From JAZDGX01 sp964482205 (GTDB lineage: Bacteria; Eisenbacteria; RBG-16-71-46; CAIMUX01; WJJG01): DNA of 64,000 bases. Under the pieces are notes generated by a model. The model worked only from the letters and a program-made list of their open reading frames with translations. It did not search any database and was not told where the DNA came from. The translations under genes were made by a program, and so were the position numbers. Where the stretch lies: assembly GCA_964482205.1 (NCBI GenBank), contig CAYZWI010000011.1, positions 1 through 64,000 on the forward strand. Direction: 5' to 3'. This document shows positions 24,481 to 33,786 of this stretch, piece after piece (position 1 is the first letter of the stretch; each line of letters opens with the position of its first letter).

Positions 24481-26793
24481 ATGACGAATTCTTCCCCGAC
24501 GCCTGGAAAAGAAGCGCTTCGCTCGACCGCATCCGCGAGAACGGCCCATGGTCTGAGCGCGAGCCATTGCCATCCCGCATCCACGCGAACGGGCATGCCC
24601 TCGTTCCTGCGGATCACATTCGTCGCGGTGACGATCGCCTGGTGCGCGACCGGCGGGTTGGGCGAGATGGCGCTGGCCCAGGGTCCTCACGGGTCACCTC
24701 CCGCACCCCAACAAGGACCGGCCGGCCACGCCCTTGATGCATTGGATGAGGCGCTCGCGCTTGCATCGATGGATCGCTCGGATCTCGGTTGGCAGGCGCG
24801 CGGCTGGTGGGAACGGTACCCGGAGGACATTCCCTACAAGCTCAGGCATTTCGATGATCTGTGCGCCGAACCGCTCGCCGTCGTTTCCTTCGCCCGCGTG
24901 ATGGGCGCTTCCTTGATGAAGACCCTGGCTCCCGAAAATGTAGCAGGCGCAAGGGGAGAGCGCGGCGCGGGTGCCCTGTACCGATCGCTGCACGATTTGG
25001 GAGTCAACAAGCGTTATGGCGCGACGCGCGCGTTCTCGGCCAATTTGACGGCCGTGCCGGTCGCGCTCGACAGCGCGCTCACCGCAGCATGGATCGCCGA
25101 GGATCGCGCCATTCGCTTTCATTCGTTCGGAAACGATGCTCCTTACCCCAACGTCACGGGCGATCTTCGCGAAGCCTGCGCGGATCTTCCCCGCGAAGTG
25201 AGCGGAATCCTGGGCAGGCTCGTCCTGGATCTTCTCGACGCGAGGCACTGGGCGAAGCTCGCCTTTCGTCGCGTGGATCTGGATGCGCGCGTGCGCATCG
25301 CTTCGCGATTGGACCTCGGAGCGGAGGAGACCGACGCGCTCGAGTACGAACCGGCCATGGATGACGCGGCCCGGCAATGGGACGAAGCGAGCCTGTGGTA
25401 TGCCGGGCTGAAGACGGTCGAGGCGCTAGACCTCGCGCGATTGTCCCTGCAGGAAATCCAACGCGAACGTCCCGCGGTATGGAACGCGCTGCGTCCCGAT
25501 CTTCACATCGAGATCGCCACGCCGGCCGGCCTCGTGATCGTGGACGGAATGGCGGGCTCACGCATCGCGGTCCCCGAAACCGGCACTCTTCTCGTGATCG
25601 ATTTGGGCGGAGACGATCGCTACGCAGGCCCCGTGGGAGGCTCGCGGCCCGGGCAGGAAATCGGAGCCGCCCTCGACCTGAGCGGAGACGATGACTACGA
25701 CGCGCGCGACGGCGCGCAAGGCGCGGGATTGACGGGGATCGGGATCCTGCTGGACGCATCCGGCGATGATCATTACGCGGCTGCGACGCTCGCTCAGGGG
25801 GCGGGGCACTTCGGCCTGGGTGCGTTGTTCGATCTCGAGGGCAACGACAGCTACGAGACGCGCTATAGCGGGCAAGGGGCCGGATTCTTCGGAATCGGCC
25901 TGCTGGCCGACTTGTCGGGCGATGACGCCTATGTGCTTTGGAGCGACGGGCAGGGCTTTGGCGGTGTCGCCGGCGTCGGCGTGCTTGCGGACCGCGCGGG
26001 CGACGACACCTATCTCGCCATCCCGGATCCCGCCATCACCGGACGAGCGTCCTATCATACCGAGCTCAAAGTCGCCGTCAGCAACGCCCAAGGCTGCGCC
26101 ATGGGCAGGCGCGGCGATGGATCCGACGGCCATTCGTGGGCCGGCGGACTGGGGGCGATTCTCGATGCCGAAGGCGACGACACCTACACGGCCGGCAACT
26201 GGGCCCAAGGTTGCGGCTATTGGTTCGGGACGGGCCTCATGTGGGACGGCGCGGGCGATGACGAGTATCGGGCGAACGGTTGGGCCTCGGGCTCGGGAGC
26301 GCACTTCTGCATCGGAGCGGTGATCGACGAAGCCGGCAACGATGTTCACGCAGTCGCGCAAAACTGGGGCCCGGCCTTCGGCCACGATTTCACCGTCGCG
26401 ATCCTGTGCGATGCCGCGGGCGATGATCAGTACGAGTGCGGCGGCGAAGGCGTCGGGCACTCGATCAATCGCGGCGTGGCCCTCTGTCTCGAAGCTGCCG
26501 GCGACGACCGCTACGAATTCACGAATCCCGAGCGGCGTCCGGGGCTCGCGACTTTCGACGCGCGCTTTCTCGATCGCACGGGCCCTTCTGTCTATTGGAC
26601 CGAATCCTCGTCAGTCGGTCTCTTCCTCGATGCCGGCGGATCCGATCAGTACCCCGCCGGCCTCACGAATGACAGCGAGATCACCGACGACCCGGCCGGG
26701 GACAATGCGCGCGCGCGCAATCGCGGGGTCTTCGTGGACCGCGCAACGGGGCGCATCGATCTCGACCGCCCCCACGGCGGCCATCGGCGGTGA
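24481..26793 (+). CDS. Secreted protein with eleven 26-residue GDDxY repeats
   Basis: 770 residues. The ATG at 24481 has AAGAGGAG six bases upstream; the hydrophobic export signal (FLRITFVAVTIAWCATGG) starts about 40 residues in, so a later start near 24595 is possible. Residues about 80-370 are helical and unrecognised. From about residue 375 a repeat runs with period 26-27: D-x-x-G-D-D-x-Y, a variable stretch, Q-G-x-G, then G-x-G-x-L-x (LDLSGDDDYDARDGAQGAG, LLDASGDDHYAAATLAQGAG, LFDLEGNDSYETRYSGQGAG). Around eleven units suggest a beta-solenoid with Asp-lined turns, perhaps binding calcium (inference). No known family recognised. Confidence 0.7.
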   Translation: MTNSSPTPGKEALRSTASARTAHGLSASHCHPASTRTGMPSFLRITFVAVTIAWCATGGLGEMALAQGPHGSPPAPQQGPAGHALDALDEALALASMDRSDLGWQARGWWERYPEDIPYKLRHFDDLCAEPLAVVSFARVMGASLMKTLAPENVAGARGERGAGALYRSLHDLGVNKRYGATRAFSANLTAVPVALDSALTAAWIAEDRAIRFHSFGNDAPYPNVTGDLREACADLPREVSGILGRLVLDLLDARHWAKLAFRRVDLDARVRIASRLDLGAEETDALEYEPAMDDAARQWDEASLWYAGLKTVEALDLARLSLQEIQRERPAVWNALRPDLHIEIATPAGLVIVDGMAGSRIAVPETGTLLVIDLGGDDRYAGPVGGSRPGQEIGAALDLSGDDDYDARDGAQGAGLTGIGILLDASGDDHYAAATLAQGAGHFGLGALFDLEGNDSYETRYSGQGAGFFGIGLLADLSGDDAYVLWSDGQGFGGVAGVGVLADRAGDDTYLAIPDPAITGRASYHTELKVAVSNAQGCAMGRRGDGSDGHSWAGGLGAILDAEGDDTYTAGNWAQGCGYWFGTGLMWDGAGDDEYRANGWASGSGAHFCIGAVIDEAGNDVHAVAQNWGPAFGHDFTVAILCDAAGDDQYECGGEGVGHSINRGVALCLEAAGDDRYEFTNPERRPGLATFDARFLDRTGPSVYWTESSSVGLFLDAGGSDQYPAGLTNDSEITDDPAGDNARARNRGVFVDRATGRIDLDRPHGGHRR

Positions 26794-27172
26794 GGGCCTG
26801 TGCCGCATCTTTTCCGTCGAGGGCCGGTGGAGACTGCCCGGGGACGGCGCGCGCACGGAAACCGTTCCTGGTGTCGCGCTCGCCTTGTGCGCTCCGCGCC
26901 TGAAACTCTTACGCCCCCTCGAGGCCCAGCACACGCGCGTCGCTAACACCCCTTGGCAGTCTCCACCGGCCCTCTCCCTGTCGCGCTGAGCAAACGCCAT
27001 CGCACGACTCATCGCCTGCTCGCGGCACAATCGGCGCGCGACCTTGGAAGAAGCGAACCTCGCAGACCAGGGGGAAGCGTCGTCACCTGGACCGGCATTG
27101 CCACGGGTTCGACCTCGGGATATCCTCATCCCGCTTCCGATGCTTCCTTAATCGTGGTGAGAGGAGGTTCGC
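26794..27172. other. Intergenic region with element B
   Basis: 379 nt between two co-directional genes; most of the first half is the inverted-repeat-bounded element at 26819-26974. No gene seen. The downstream permease has its own ribosome site. Confidence 0.55.
26819..26974 (-). repeat. Element B: structured dispersed element with 20-bp closing stem
   Basis: GAGGGCCGGTGGAGACTGCC (26819-26838) and GGCAGTCTCCACCGGCCCTC (26955-26974) are exact reverse complements. Read on the minus strand, the interior has AGGGGTGTTAGCGACGCGCG (26953-26934), GAGCGCACAAGGCGAGCGC (26894-26876) and GCGCGCGCCGTCCCCG (26854-26839). They match the three blocks of element A (6088-6238) at 16/20, 17/19 and near-identity, with inter-block gaps of 39 and 21 nt against 41 and 22. 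Confidence 0.65.
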
Positions 27173-28594
27173 ATGGAACGCCTCTTCCATCTTCGGGCGG
27201 CCAATGCCCGCGTCAGGACCGAGATTCTCGGCGGGATCACGACCTTTCTCACGATGGCCTACATCATCGTCGTCAATCCCGCCATCCTCACCGCCGCCGG
27301 CATCCCGGCCGGACCGTCCACGATCGCAACCATTCTCACCGCGGCCTTCGGGACGATCCTGATGGGATTGTGGGCCAACCGGCCGATCGGAGTGGCTCCC
27401 TACATGGGAGAGAACGCCTTCATCGCCTTCGGACTCGCGACTCTCGGGATCGGTTGGCAGTTGCGCATCGGCGCAGTGTTCGTGAGCGGCGTGATCTTCC
27501 TGATCGTCACGGTGCTCAAAGTCCGCGGCTGGCTGGCGAATTCGATCAGCCCGACGATGAAGTACTCCTTCGCGATCGGGGTCGGATTCCTGCTCGCATT
27601 GGTGGGCTTGAACGACGCCGGGATCATTCGCTCGTACGCGATCGGCAAGCCTCCCTTCGCGCTCTTTCCGCCCATGATCCCGTGCGATTGCACGACGCCG
27701 ATTCCTTCCTCCGGCATTCCTGTTCCGATCGAGATCGGCTCGCTGACGCAGGGGCCCGTATTGCTCGCGATCGCCGGCATCGTGTTCATGGCCGTCTTGA
27801 TGGTGCGGCGCGTGCCGGGGGCCCTGCTGGTCGGGATCGTGATCACCGCCTTGGCGGGCATCATTTTGGGATTCGGGAAAGCGCCCGAGGGCATCCTCGC
27901 GCTGCCGAAGTGGAGCGGTCCCGACGGATTGAGCGCGATCGCCGGCAAGCTGCGCTTCTCCGAAACGCTTTCCGACGGGAGAACTGTCAGCCTCTTCTCC
28001 ATGACCCTTCTCCCGGTGCTGCTCACGCTGTTTCTGATGGACTTCCTCGACACGCTCGGAACGCTGATGGGCGTGGGAGCCGCGGGAAACATGCTGGACG
28101 AGAAGGGCAACTTCCCGAACATCCAACGCCCGATGCTCGTCGACGCGACCGCCTGCATCTTCTCCGCGCTCGTCGGGACCTCGACCTCGGGCGCCTACAT
28201 CGAATCGGCCGCGGGGATCAAGGACGGCGCGCGCACGGGCCTGGCGGCCGTCACCACCGGCGTGCTCTTTCTGCTGTGTCTCTTCTTCGTCCCGCTCGTC
28301 GTCGCGCTGACCGAATTGCGCTTCGCCTATGGGCCCGCGCTCGTCGTCGTCGGCATGTTGATGATGCCTTCGTTTCGATTGATGAAGATCGAGGACTTGA
28401 CCGAGTTCCTGCCCGCGTTTCTCACGATCGTGCTCATGGCGCTCACCTTCAACCCGGCCAATGGCCTGACCGCCGGACTGGCCGCGTATCCGTTGATCAA
28501 AGTATTCTCGGGCCGCCACAAGGAACTGAATGCGGGCATGCTCGTTCTCGGAGCGCTGTGTCTGCTCTATTACATCGCCGGGATCGTGCATTGA
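27173..28594 (+). CDS. NCS2-family purine (adenine/guanine-type) permease
   Basis: 473 residues; GAGAGGAGGTTCGC precedes the ATG. Many hydrophobic segments and the AzgA-subgroup landmarks: RTEILGGITTFLTMAYIIVV then NPAIL near the N-terminus, PIGVAPYMGENAFIAF (the N-A-F/Y-F site) and GTSTSGAYIESAAGIKDGAR. The length is usual for the AzgA/GhxP group. Inner-membrane nucleobase:cation symporter; the exact substrate (adenine, guanine, hypoxanthine or xanthine) cannot be decided. Monocistronic; converges on the Rieske/FAD gene 20 nt beyond its stop. Confidence 0.88.
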   Translation: MERLFHLRAANARVRTEILGGITTFLTMAYIIVVNPAILTAAGIPAGPSTIATILTAAFGTILMGLWANRPIGVAPYMGENAFIAFGLATLGIGWQLRIGAVFVSGVIFLIVTVLKVRGWLANSISPTMKYSFAIGVGFLLALVGLNDAGIIRSYAIGKPPFALFPPMIPCDCTTPIPSSGIPVPIEIGSLTQGPVLLAIAGIVFMAVLMVRRVPGALLVGIVITALAGIILGFGKAPEGILALPKWSGPDGLSAIAGKLRFSETLSDGRTVSLFSMTLLPVLLTLFLMDFLDTLGTLMGVGAAGNMLDEKGNFPNIQRPMLVDATACIFSALVGTSTSGAYIESAAGIKDGARTGLAAVTTGVLFLLCLFFVPLVVALTELRFAYGPALVVVGMLMMPSFRLMKIEDLTEFLPAFLTIVLMALTFNPANGLTAGLAAYPLIKVFSGRHKELNAGMLVLGALCLLYYIAGIVH

Positions 28595-28613
28595 CGAGCG
28601 GCTCAGAGCGCTG

Positions 28614-30263
28614 CTAGGCCATCAGGGATGCGAACGAGAATTGAGGATCTTCGAATTTCTCGAACGGCACATCGAAGCCCTCGCGCAGCAAGAGCTCGAG
28701 CACCTGAAAGTCTGAGACCACGCCCATGCCGATGACGGCGCGCAGGCGTTCCTGCTCGTAGATTCCCGCAAGAAACTTCCCCCCTTCCACATCCCCGCGG
28801 TAGGCGATGCGTTCGAGATGCGAAGCGTGGCCGGCCTGCTTCAGGCTCATCTCCCCCTGCCGCGTCCAGAAGAAGGGCACCTCGTCATACGGTCGCGTGG
28901 AGCCCAACATCGACGCGGCCGCATGGCGGCCTTGGCGAAGCGCGACGGTCCAATGCTCGATGCGCCACTCGTTGCTTTCTTGAGCCTGGCTCTTTGCGTT
29001 TCCTTGGCCCTGGCCCTTCGCGTTCCCTTGGGCCTGGCCTTCCGCCTGTCGCGCAACGCGACCGTACGCGTGCGGCACGCGGGTGATGTCGCCGGCCGCG
29101 AAGATGCCGGGAGCCGGTGTCTGCAGGCGCCCATCCACCGGGACGGCGCCGTTGTCCAACAATCCCGAGTCGCGCAAGTACTCGACCGCTGGATCCACGC
29201 CGATCCCAACGAGCACGAGGTCGCCGTCGATGCGCGCGCCGTCCGCCAGCTCGATCCCGCTCACGGCGCCGCTTCCGAGAAAGGCGCGCACGCTCGCGCG
29301 AAGATGGAACCGGATGCCATTCGCTTCGTGCCGGGACTGCAACATGCGGCCGATCCGCGCTCCGAAGATGCGCTCCATCGGCGCTTCCTCGCGCAAGATC
29401 ACATCGACGGCGAGGCCGCGCTGGCGCAGCGAAGCCGCGCACTCGATCCCGATGAAACCTCCCCCGACGATCAGCGCGTGCGAGGCCTTCTCCGCCGCGG
29501 CGGCGATGGCGCGCGCGTCCGCGAAGCTGCGCAAAAGGAAGATGCCCGGCAGCTCGCTGCCGCTCACCGTCATGGCGCGCGGGCGTCCGCCGGTTGCGAG
29601 CAGGCAGAAATCGAAGCGATGCTCACGGCCGTCGTCGGTGGTGACGCTTCTTGCGCCCGGGTCGAGCCGCACGGCCCGGCGGCCTCGCAGGATCTGAATG
29701 CCGCGCGCTTCGTAGAAGGCGGCGTCGCGAAGCGGCAACTGATCGGCCGTCGCTTTCCCGCCGAGAAATCCCTTCGACAGCGTCGGGCGATCGTACGGCA
29801 GGTCCTGCTCGGGAGTGATCATCACGATCGGCCCCGCGAAGCCTTCCCTGCGAAGCATCTCGGCGGCCGCGATTCCCGCGGCCCCTCCGCCGACGATCAC
29901 CACCCGGCGGTCATCGTGGCCCGAGGGAATCGGCACTTCATGGCCGGGGCCCATCTGCACCATGGCGCCGTCCGGCTGCTCCTGAATCGAATGCGCGGGA
30001 AGATCGTCGAGAGCGGGAGGCGCAATCAGCCGGCCGTTCGTGACATCGAAACGCGAATGATGCCACGGACAGACGACCTCATTCCCGAAGAGGCGTCCTT
30101 TCGCGAGCGGCGCGCCGTAGTGGCTGCACTTGCCTCCGCAGGCGTGCAGCCTTCCCTGCACGCGCGAAAGGAGGATGCTCGTGTCTCCGCGCTCGATCTC
30201 CTTCATCCTGCCTTCCTCGGGCAAGGATTCGCGATCGACATTCATCCGATCGTCATTCGTCAT
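28614..30263 (-). CDS. Rieske-domain FAD/NAD(P) oxidoreductase (AIFM3/BenC-like)
   Basis: 549 residues; the ATG at 30263 follows AAAGGAA, while the open frame upstream to 30479 lacks coding character. Residues 1-105 are a Rieske ferredoxin (C46-S-H48 and C65-P-W-H68). Then comes a pyridine-nucleotide-disulfide-type reductase with VVIVGGGAAGIAAAEML (FAD), LIVGGGFIGIECAASLRQRG (NAD(P)H) and GIFAAGDIT. This resembles AIFM3 and the reductases of ring-hydroxylating oxygenases. A low-complexity insert (AQGNAKGQGQGNAKSQAQ, about residue 420) interrupts the reductase after the GD motif. Cytoplasmic; no oxygenase gene is nearby, so the acceptor is unknown. Confidence 0.85.
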   Translation of the reverse strand: MTNDDRMNVDRESLPEEGRMKEIERGDTSILLSRVQGRLHACGGKCSHYGAPLAKGRLFGNEVVCPWHHSRFDVTNGRLIAPPALDDLPAHSIQEQPDGAMVQMGPGHEVPIPSGHDDRRVVIVGGGAAGIAAAEMLRREGFAGPIVMITPEQDLPYDRPTLSKGFLGGKATADQLPLRDAAFYEARGIQILRGRRAVRLDPGARSVTTDDGREHRFDFCLLATGGRPRAMTVSGSELPGIFLLRSFADARAIAAAAEKASHALIVGGGFIGIECAASLRQRGLAVDVILREEAPMERIFGARIGRMLQSRHEANGIRFHLRASVRAFLGSGAVSGIELADGARIDGDLVLVGIGVDPAVEYLRDSGLLDNGAVPVDGRLQTPAPGIFAAGDITRVPHAYGRVARQAEGQAQGNAKGQGQGNAKSQAQESNEWRIEHWTVALRQGRHAAASMLGSTRPYDEVPFFWTRQGEMSLKQAGHASHLERIAYRGDVEGGKFLAGIYEQERLRAVIGMGVVSDFQVLELLLREGFDVPFEKFEDPQFSFASLMA

Positions 30264-30539
30264 GAGAATTCCTTTCTTGTCCGGGGGATCTGTTGCACGC
30301 TGCGACCGCACCCAAAGCACGCGCGGACGCATTCGCCTCATTTTTCCAGACAAAGGCTGGAGAGCGAAAGGTCCATTCGCTGTGCTATGATTTGAACCTC
30401 GATCTCCCAAACGCACGGGCGACAGGCGTAAAGCGCCTGCCGGAAAAGAGTTCGCGGACTGGAGACGCGACCGGCTCAAAGTTGCGGATTCCAGGCCTGG
30501 GAGATTCCGGGCCGGGATTCAGGAAAGAAGCGAGGTAGC

Positions 30540-31973
30540 GTGCGGATCGCGCTTGGCATTTCACGGCTCAGGTTTTCGATCCCCCTGGGCCTCGCCTATG
30601 TGTCTGCCGCCTTGAAGCAGGCGGGCCACGACGTCTCGCTGATTGTCTTCGGCCGCCATCCCGAGCGCGCCATCGAGAAGCTGGCCTCCGACCCGCCCGA
30701 TTGGATCGCGTACGGAATGCTCTCCGGCGAACAGCACGAGTATCTCGATTTCCACCGCCGCTTGAGCGAGCGCGTCCGCATCCCCGCGGTGTGGGGAGGC
30801 CCGCACCCCACCTTCTTTCCCGAGATGATCGCCGAGGAAGGGCTCGACGCGATCTGCATCGGAGAAGCCGAGGAAGCGATCGTCGAATTCGCCGCCCGGT
30901 TCGTGGAAAGCGGCCGGATGCCCTCCGATGTGCGGAACTTCTGGGTGCGCGACGAGAGCGGGACGATCGTGAAGAACCCCGTGCGGCCCCTCAATCTGGA
31001 ACTCGACCGGTTGCCTTTTCCCGATCGTGAGATTTTTCTCGAGGCCCATCCCATTCTGCGGCACCACGGCATCAAGCATTTCATCGCCCATCGGGGTTGT
31101 CCGCACAAGTGCACCTACTGCTTCAACCAGTACTATCACCGCATCTATCAAGAACGCCATCCCTCCTATCGTTCGCGGGATCCGGAGCTCGTGTGCGAAG
31201 AAGTCGCCCAGGTGCGCGCCTCGACCCGCTTGCAGATGGTCGCCTTCGTCGACGATGTCTTCACCCTCGACACCGGCTGGCTGTCGCGCTTCGCGGACGT
31301 CTATCCCCGCCGGGTGGGTCTTCCGTACAGCTGCAACTTCCGGCTCGACAATTGCAGCCCGGAGGTCGCGGATCTTCTCGCCGCTTCCGGGTGCCGGTTG
31401 GCGTATGTGGGCATCGAATCCGGAGACGAAGCGATTCGGCGGCTCTTCGGCCGGCGCATGTCCGATGAGACGATCCGCACGGCGATGCGTTTGCTCAACG
31501 AGCGGGGCATTCGCACGATCACCGAGAACATGATCGGCGCGCCGGGCGAGAGCTTCGAACAGGCCTTCCGCACGCTCGCGCTCAACATGGAGGTCCGTCC
31601 GACGCTGGGGAATTGCTCGATCTTCACCCCCTACCCGGGCCTGCCTCTGACGCGCTACGCGATCCAGCACGGCTACTTCGACGGCGACTTCAGCACCCTC
31701 GGTTCGAACTATTACCACCGGTCCGTGCTGACCTTCTCGTCGGACCGCGAACGTGACCGGATCATGAACCTGCGTTCCTTCTTCAGCCTGCTCTCGCGCC
31801 ATCCACGCTTCTGGCCATGGGTGAAGCCGCTGATCGGAATGAAGCCGAATGTGCTGATGCGCATGGCGGGCGATCTCCTCGACGGCCATTACCTACAGAA
31901 GTGCCTTCCCTATCGCCAGTCGCCCGCGCAATTCCTGAGAATTCTGGCGTACTACTTGAAGGCCTACCGGTGA
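30540..31973 (+). CDS. B12-binding-type radical SAM protein
   Basis: 477 residues from a GTG after GAAGCGAGG. Residues about 1-140 form a cobalamin-binding-like Rossmann domain (SIPLGLAYVSAALKQAGHDV, VWGGPHPTFFPE, GEAEEAI). The usual D-x-H-x-x-G His ligand is not obvious, so B12 may not be bound. The radical SAM core has HRGCPHKCTYCFNQ (C-x3-C-x2-C) near residue 183, AYVGIESGDE and NMIGAPGES. The membrane glycosyltransferase that follows starts inside its stop codon (GTGA, 31970-31973), suggesting a joint role in modifying a lipid or polysaccharide precursor (inference). Confidence 0.85.
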   Translation: MRIALGISRLRFSIPLGLAYVSAALKQAGHDVSLIVFGRHPERAIEKLASDPPDWIAYGMLSGEQHEYLDFHRRLSERVRIPAVWGGPHPTFFPEMIAEEGLDAICIGEAEEAIVEFAARFVESGRMPSDVRNFWVRDESGTIVKNPVRPLNLELDRLPFPDREIFLEAHPILRHHGIKHFIAHRGCPHKCTYCFNQYYHRIYQERHPSYRSRDPELVCEEVAQVRASTRLQMVAFVDDVFTLDTGWLSRFADVYPRRVGLPYSCNFRLDNCSPEVADLLAASGCRLAYVGIESGDEAIRRLFGRRMSDETIRTAMRLLNERGIRTITENMIGAPGESFEQAFRTLALNMEVRPTLGNCSIFTPYPGLPLTRYAIQHGYFDGDFSTLGSNYYHRSVLTFSSDRERDRIMNLRSFFSLLSRHPRFWPWVKPLIGMKPNVLMRMAGDLLDGHYLQKCLPYRQSPAQFLRILAYYLKAYR

Positions 31974-33697
31974 CGGACTCCGCTCCCCATCCGGGTGAAG
32001 CCACGCGCAACCGGGCGGGAGTCCGGCATCGCCGGCTTTTCACCTGGGGGCCGGCCGTCCTCATCGCGCTGATTGCCGCCTGGCGTTTGCGCGCCTTCCT
32101 CCTCTGGGACCCCACGCAACTCGCGACCCACGGCCTTCTCGCGGACGACGCCTTCTTCTACAGCGTGCTCGCGCGCAATTTCGACCGCTTCGGCTTTCTC
32201 ACACTCGATGGAGAGATGCCGACCAACGGTGTCCAGCCGCTCTGGATGCTGCTGCAGATCGCGCTCGTGAAGATCTTCCCAAGCATTCATGAAACGGCGC
32301 TGAACGCGGCTTCTTCATGGGCGGTCTATGTCCTCTTCTGCTTGCTCGCGGCTCGCTTTCTCGCGGGAAGCGGAAGTCCGTCGGGAGCGTTGCGGGCGCT
32401 GTTCGCAGGCGGTCTCGTGCTCGCCAATCCGCGCGTGCTCGCCTGGACGGTGCAAGGGCTCGAGACGCCTCTCACGCTCCTCTTGTACGCGCTGCTCTTC
32501 GAGACCTTGCGGCGGGCATCGGAAAGGGAACCGCGGTTCCTCGTTCGCCGGGATCTTCTCGCGCTCGGAATCCTCGCGGGTCTTTGCTTCCTCGCCAGAA
32601 CGGATCAGTTCTGGCTCGCGATCGTGATCGGCGGGTGGCTGCTCCTCTCACGCCGGCGCGCGCCCGGATACGAGCGGGACCTTGCGCCCAACCTTCGCGA
32701 CCTGCTTTTCTACTTCGTGCCGCTCGCTCTGCTCGTCCTTCCCTATCTGGCTCACAATCTGTTCGTTCACGGCGGCTTGATGCCGGTGAGCGGCGCGGTC
32801 AAAGCCTACTATGTCCGCAGCTTCTATCCCTCGCTCAGCGCCTATTTGGCGTCGGACGAATGGTGGGCGCTGGTCCAGGCCTTCTCGGATCCCTTTCCCT
32901 TCGCGCTTCCGGTTCCCGTGATCATCACGGCGATCGCGCTCGCCTTCGCCGTCCGGCTCGCGTGGCGGCGCGATGGTCTCGGGCGGCCGCGGGTCGCCGC
33001 GCGCGTCTTTTCCATCGCGGCGATCGCGCACGCGCTCACGCTATACCTCTTCTATCGCGAGCTCATGACCCGGAATGCGTACTACTTCGCGCCCACGCTC
33101 CTCTGGGCGGTGTGGATGTTCGCCGAGGCTCTGCCCGGGGCTCGAGGCGACGAAGGAGCGAACGCCCGAGCGCTGCGATGGAAGCGTTGGGCGCTTCCGA
33201 TCGCGGCCTCAGCCTCGCTCGTCCTGCTCGTCTTCGCGTGGCAGAGCGTTCCCATTCAGGAGCAGCGCTACTGGCTGCAACGCGTGCGGCTCGCAGAAGA
33301 CGCGCGCCGGCTGGTTCCGCAAGGAGAATCGCTCGGCGCCTTCTGGCCGGGGACCTTCGCTCAGTTTTCCGGAAGGCCCGTCATTCCGCTGGACGGCGTC
33401 GCGGGATCGCGCCGCTACCTCGACGAATACATCAAGCAGGGCCGCGAACTCGACTACTTGCTCGAGCGCGGGCATCGCTATCTTGCCACCCATCTGCCGA
33501 TGTACCCGGATTCGCTGCTCGCCTCCGAAAGCCCGCTGATCATGAATTGGACGCGCCTCGGCGTGCGCAGGATTTGGGAGATGCGAGACTCTCTCGATGT
33601 CCGCGTGCTCGCCGCGCGCAGAGTCGCCAAGGGAGAAGGCGGCTGGTGCCTGCTCGAACTGGCGCGGAAGAACGAGGGAGGGCTAGGCACGAGATAG
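31970..33697 (+). CDS. GT-C-fold-like integral membrane glycosyltransferase
   Basis: 575 residues from a GTG overlapping the upstream stop by 4 nt. About ten transmembrane helices (such as WGPAVLIALIAAWRL, LFYFVPLALLVLPYLAHNLF, WALPIAASASLVLLVFAW). The first periplasmic loop has the acidic motif LLADDAFFYSVLARN and TNGVQPLW, and the helix after it holds GLETPLTLLLYALL. This acidic loop after TM1 is the usual catalytic site of polyprenyl-phosphate-dependent GT-C enzymes such as ArnT/PMT relatives (family knowledge). The soluble C-terminal about 120 residues lie outside the membrane. Substrate unknown. Confidence 0.75.
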   Translation: MTDSAPHPGEATRNRAGVRHRRLFTWGPAVLIALIAAWRLRAFLLWDPTQLATHGLLADDAFFYSVLARNFDRFGFLTLDGEMPTNGVQPLWMLLQIALVKIFPSIHETALNAASSWAVYVLFCLLAARFLAGSGSPSGALRALFAGGLVLANPRVLAWTVQGLETPLTLLLYALLFETLRRASEREPRFLVRRDLLALGILAGLCFLARTDQFWLAIVIGGWLLLSRRRAPGYERDLAPNLRDLLFYFVPLALLVLPYLAHNLFVHGGLMPVSGAVKAYYVRSFYPSLSAYLASDEWWALVQAFSDPFPFALPVPVIITAIALAFAVRLAWRRDGLGRPRVAARVFSIAAIAHALTLYLFYRELMTRNAYYFAPTLLWAVWMFAEALPGARGDEGANARALRWKRWALPIAASASLVLLVFAWQSVPIQEQRYWLQRVRLAEDARRLVPQGESLGAFWPGTFAQFSGRPVIPLDGVAGSRRYLDEYIKQGRELDYLLERGHRYLATHLPMYPDSLLASESPLIMNWTRLGVRRIWEMRDSLDVRVLAARRVAKGEGGWCLLELARKNEGGLGTR

Positions 33698-33786
33698 GTT
33701 CGGGAACTCGAAGGTTTGAAGGCCGCACAGGTCCTCGGCACGGACAGGCCATCCGCACCGATTTGTCCGGCCTGGACCGGGACGCT

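Noticed and set aside
30386..30391. TATGAT as a -10 element for the radical SAM gene at 30540
   Set aside because: No acceptable -35 hexamer at 16-18 nt; not enough to call a promoter.
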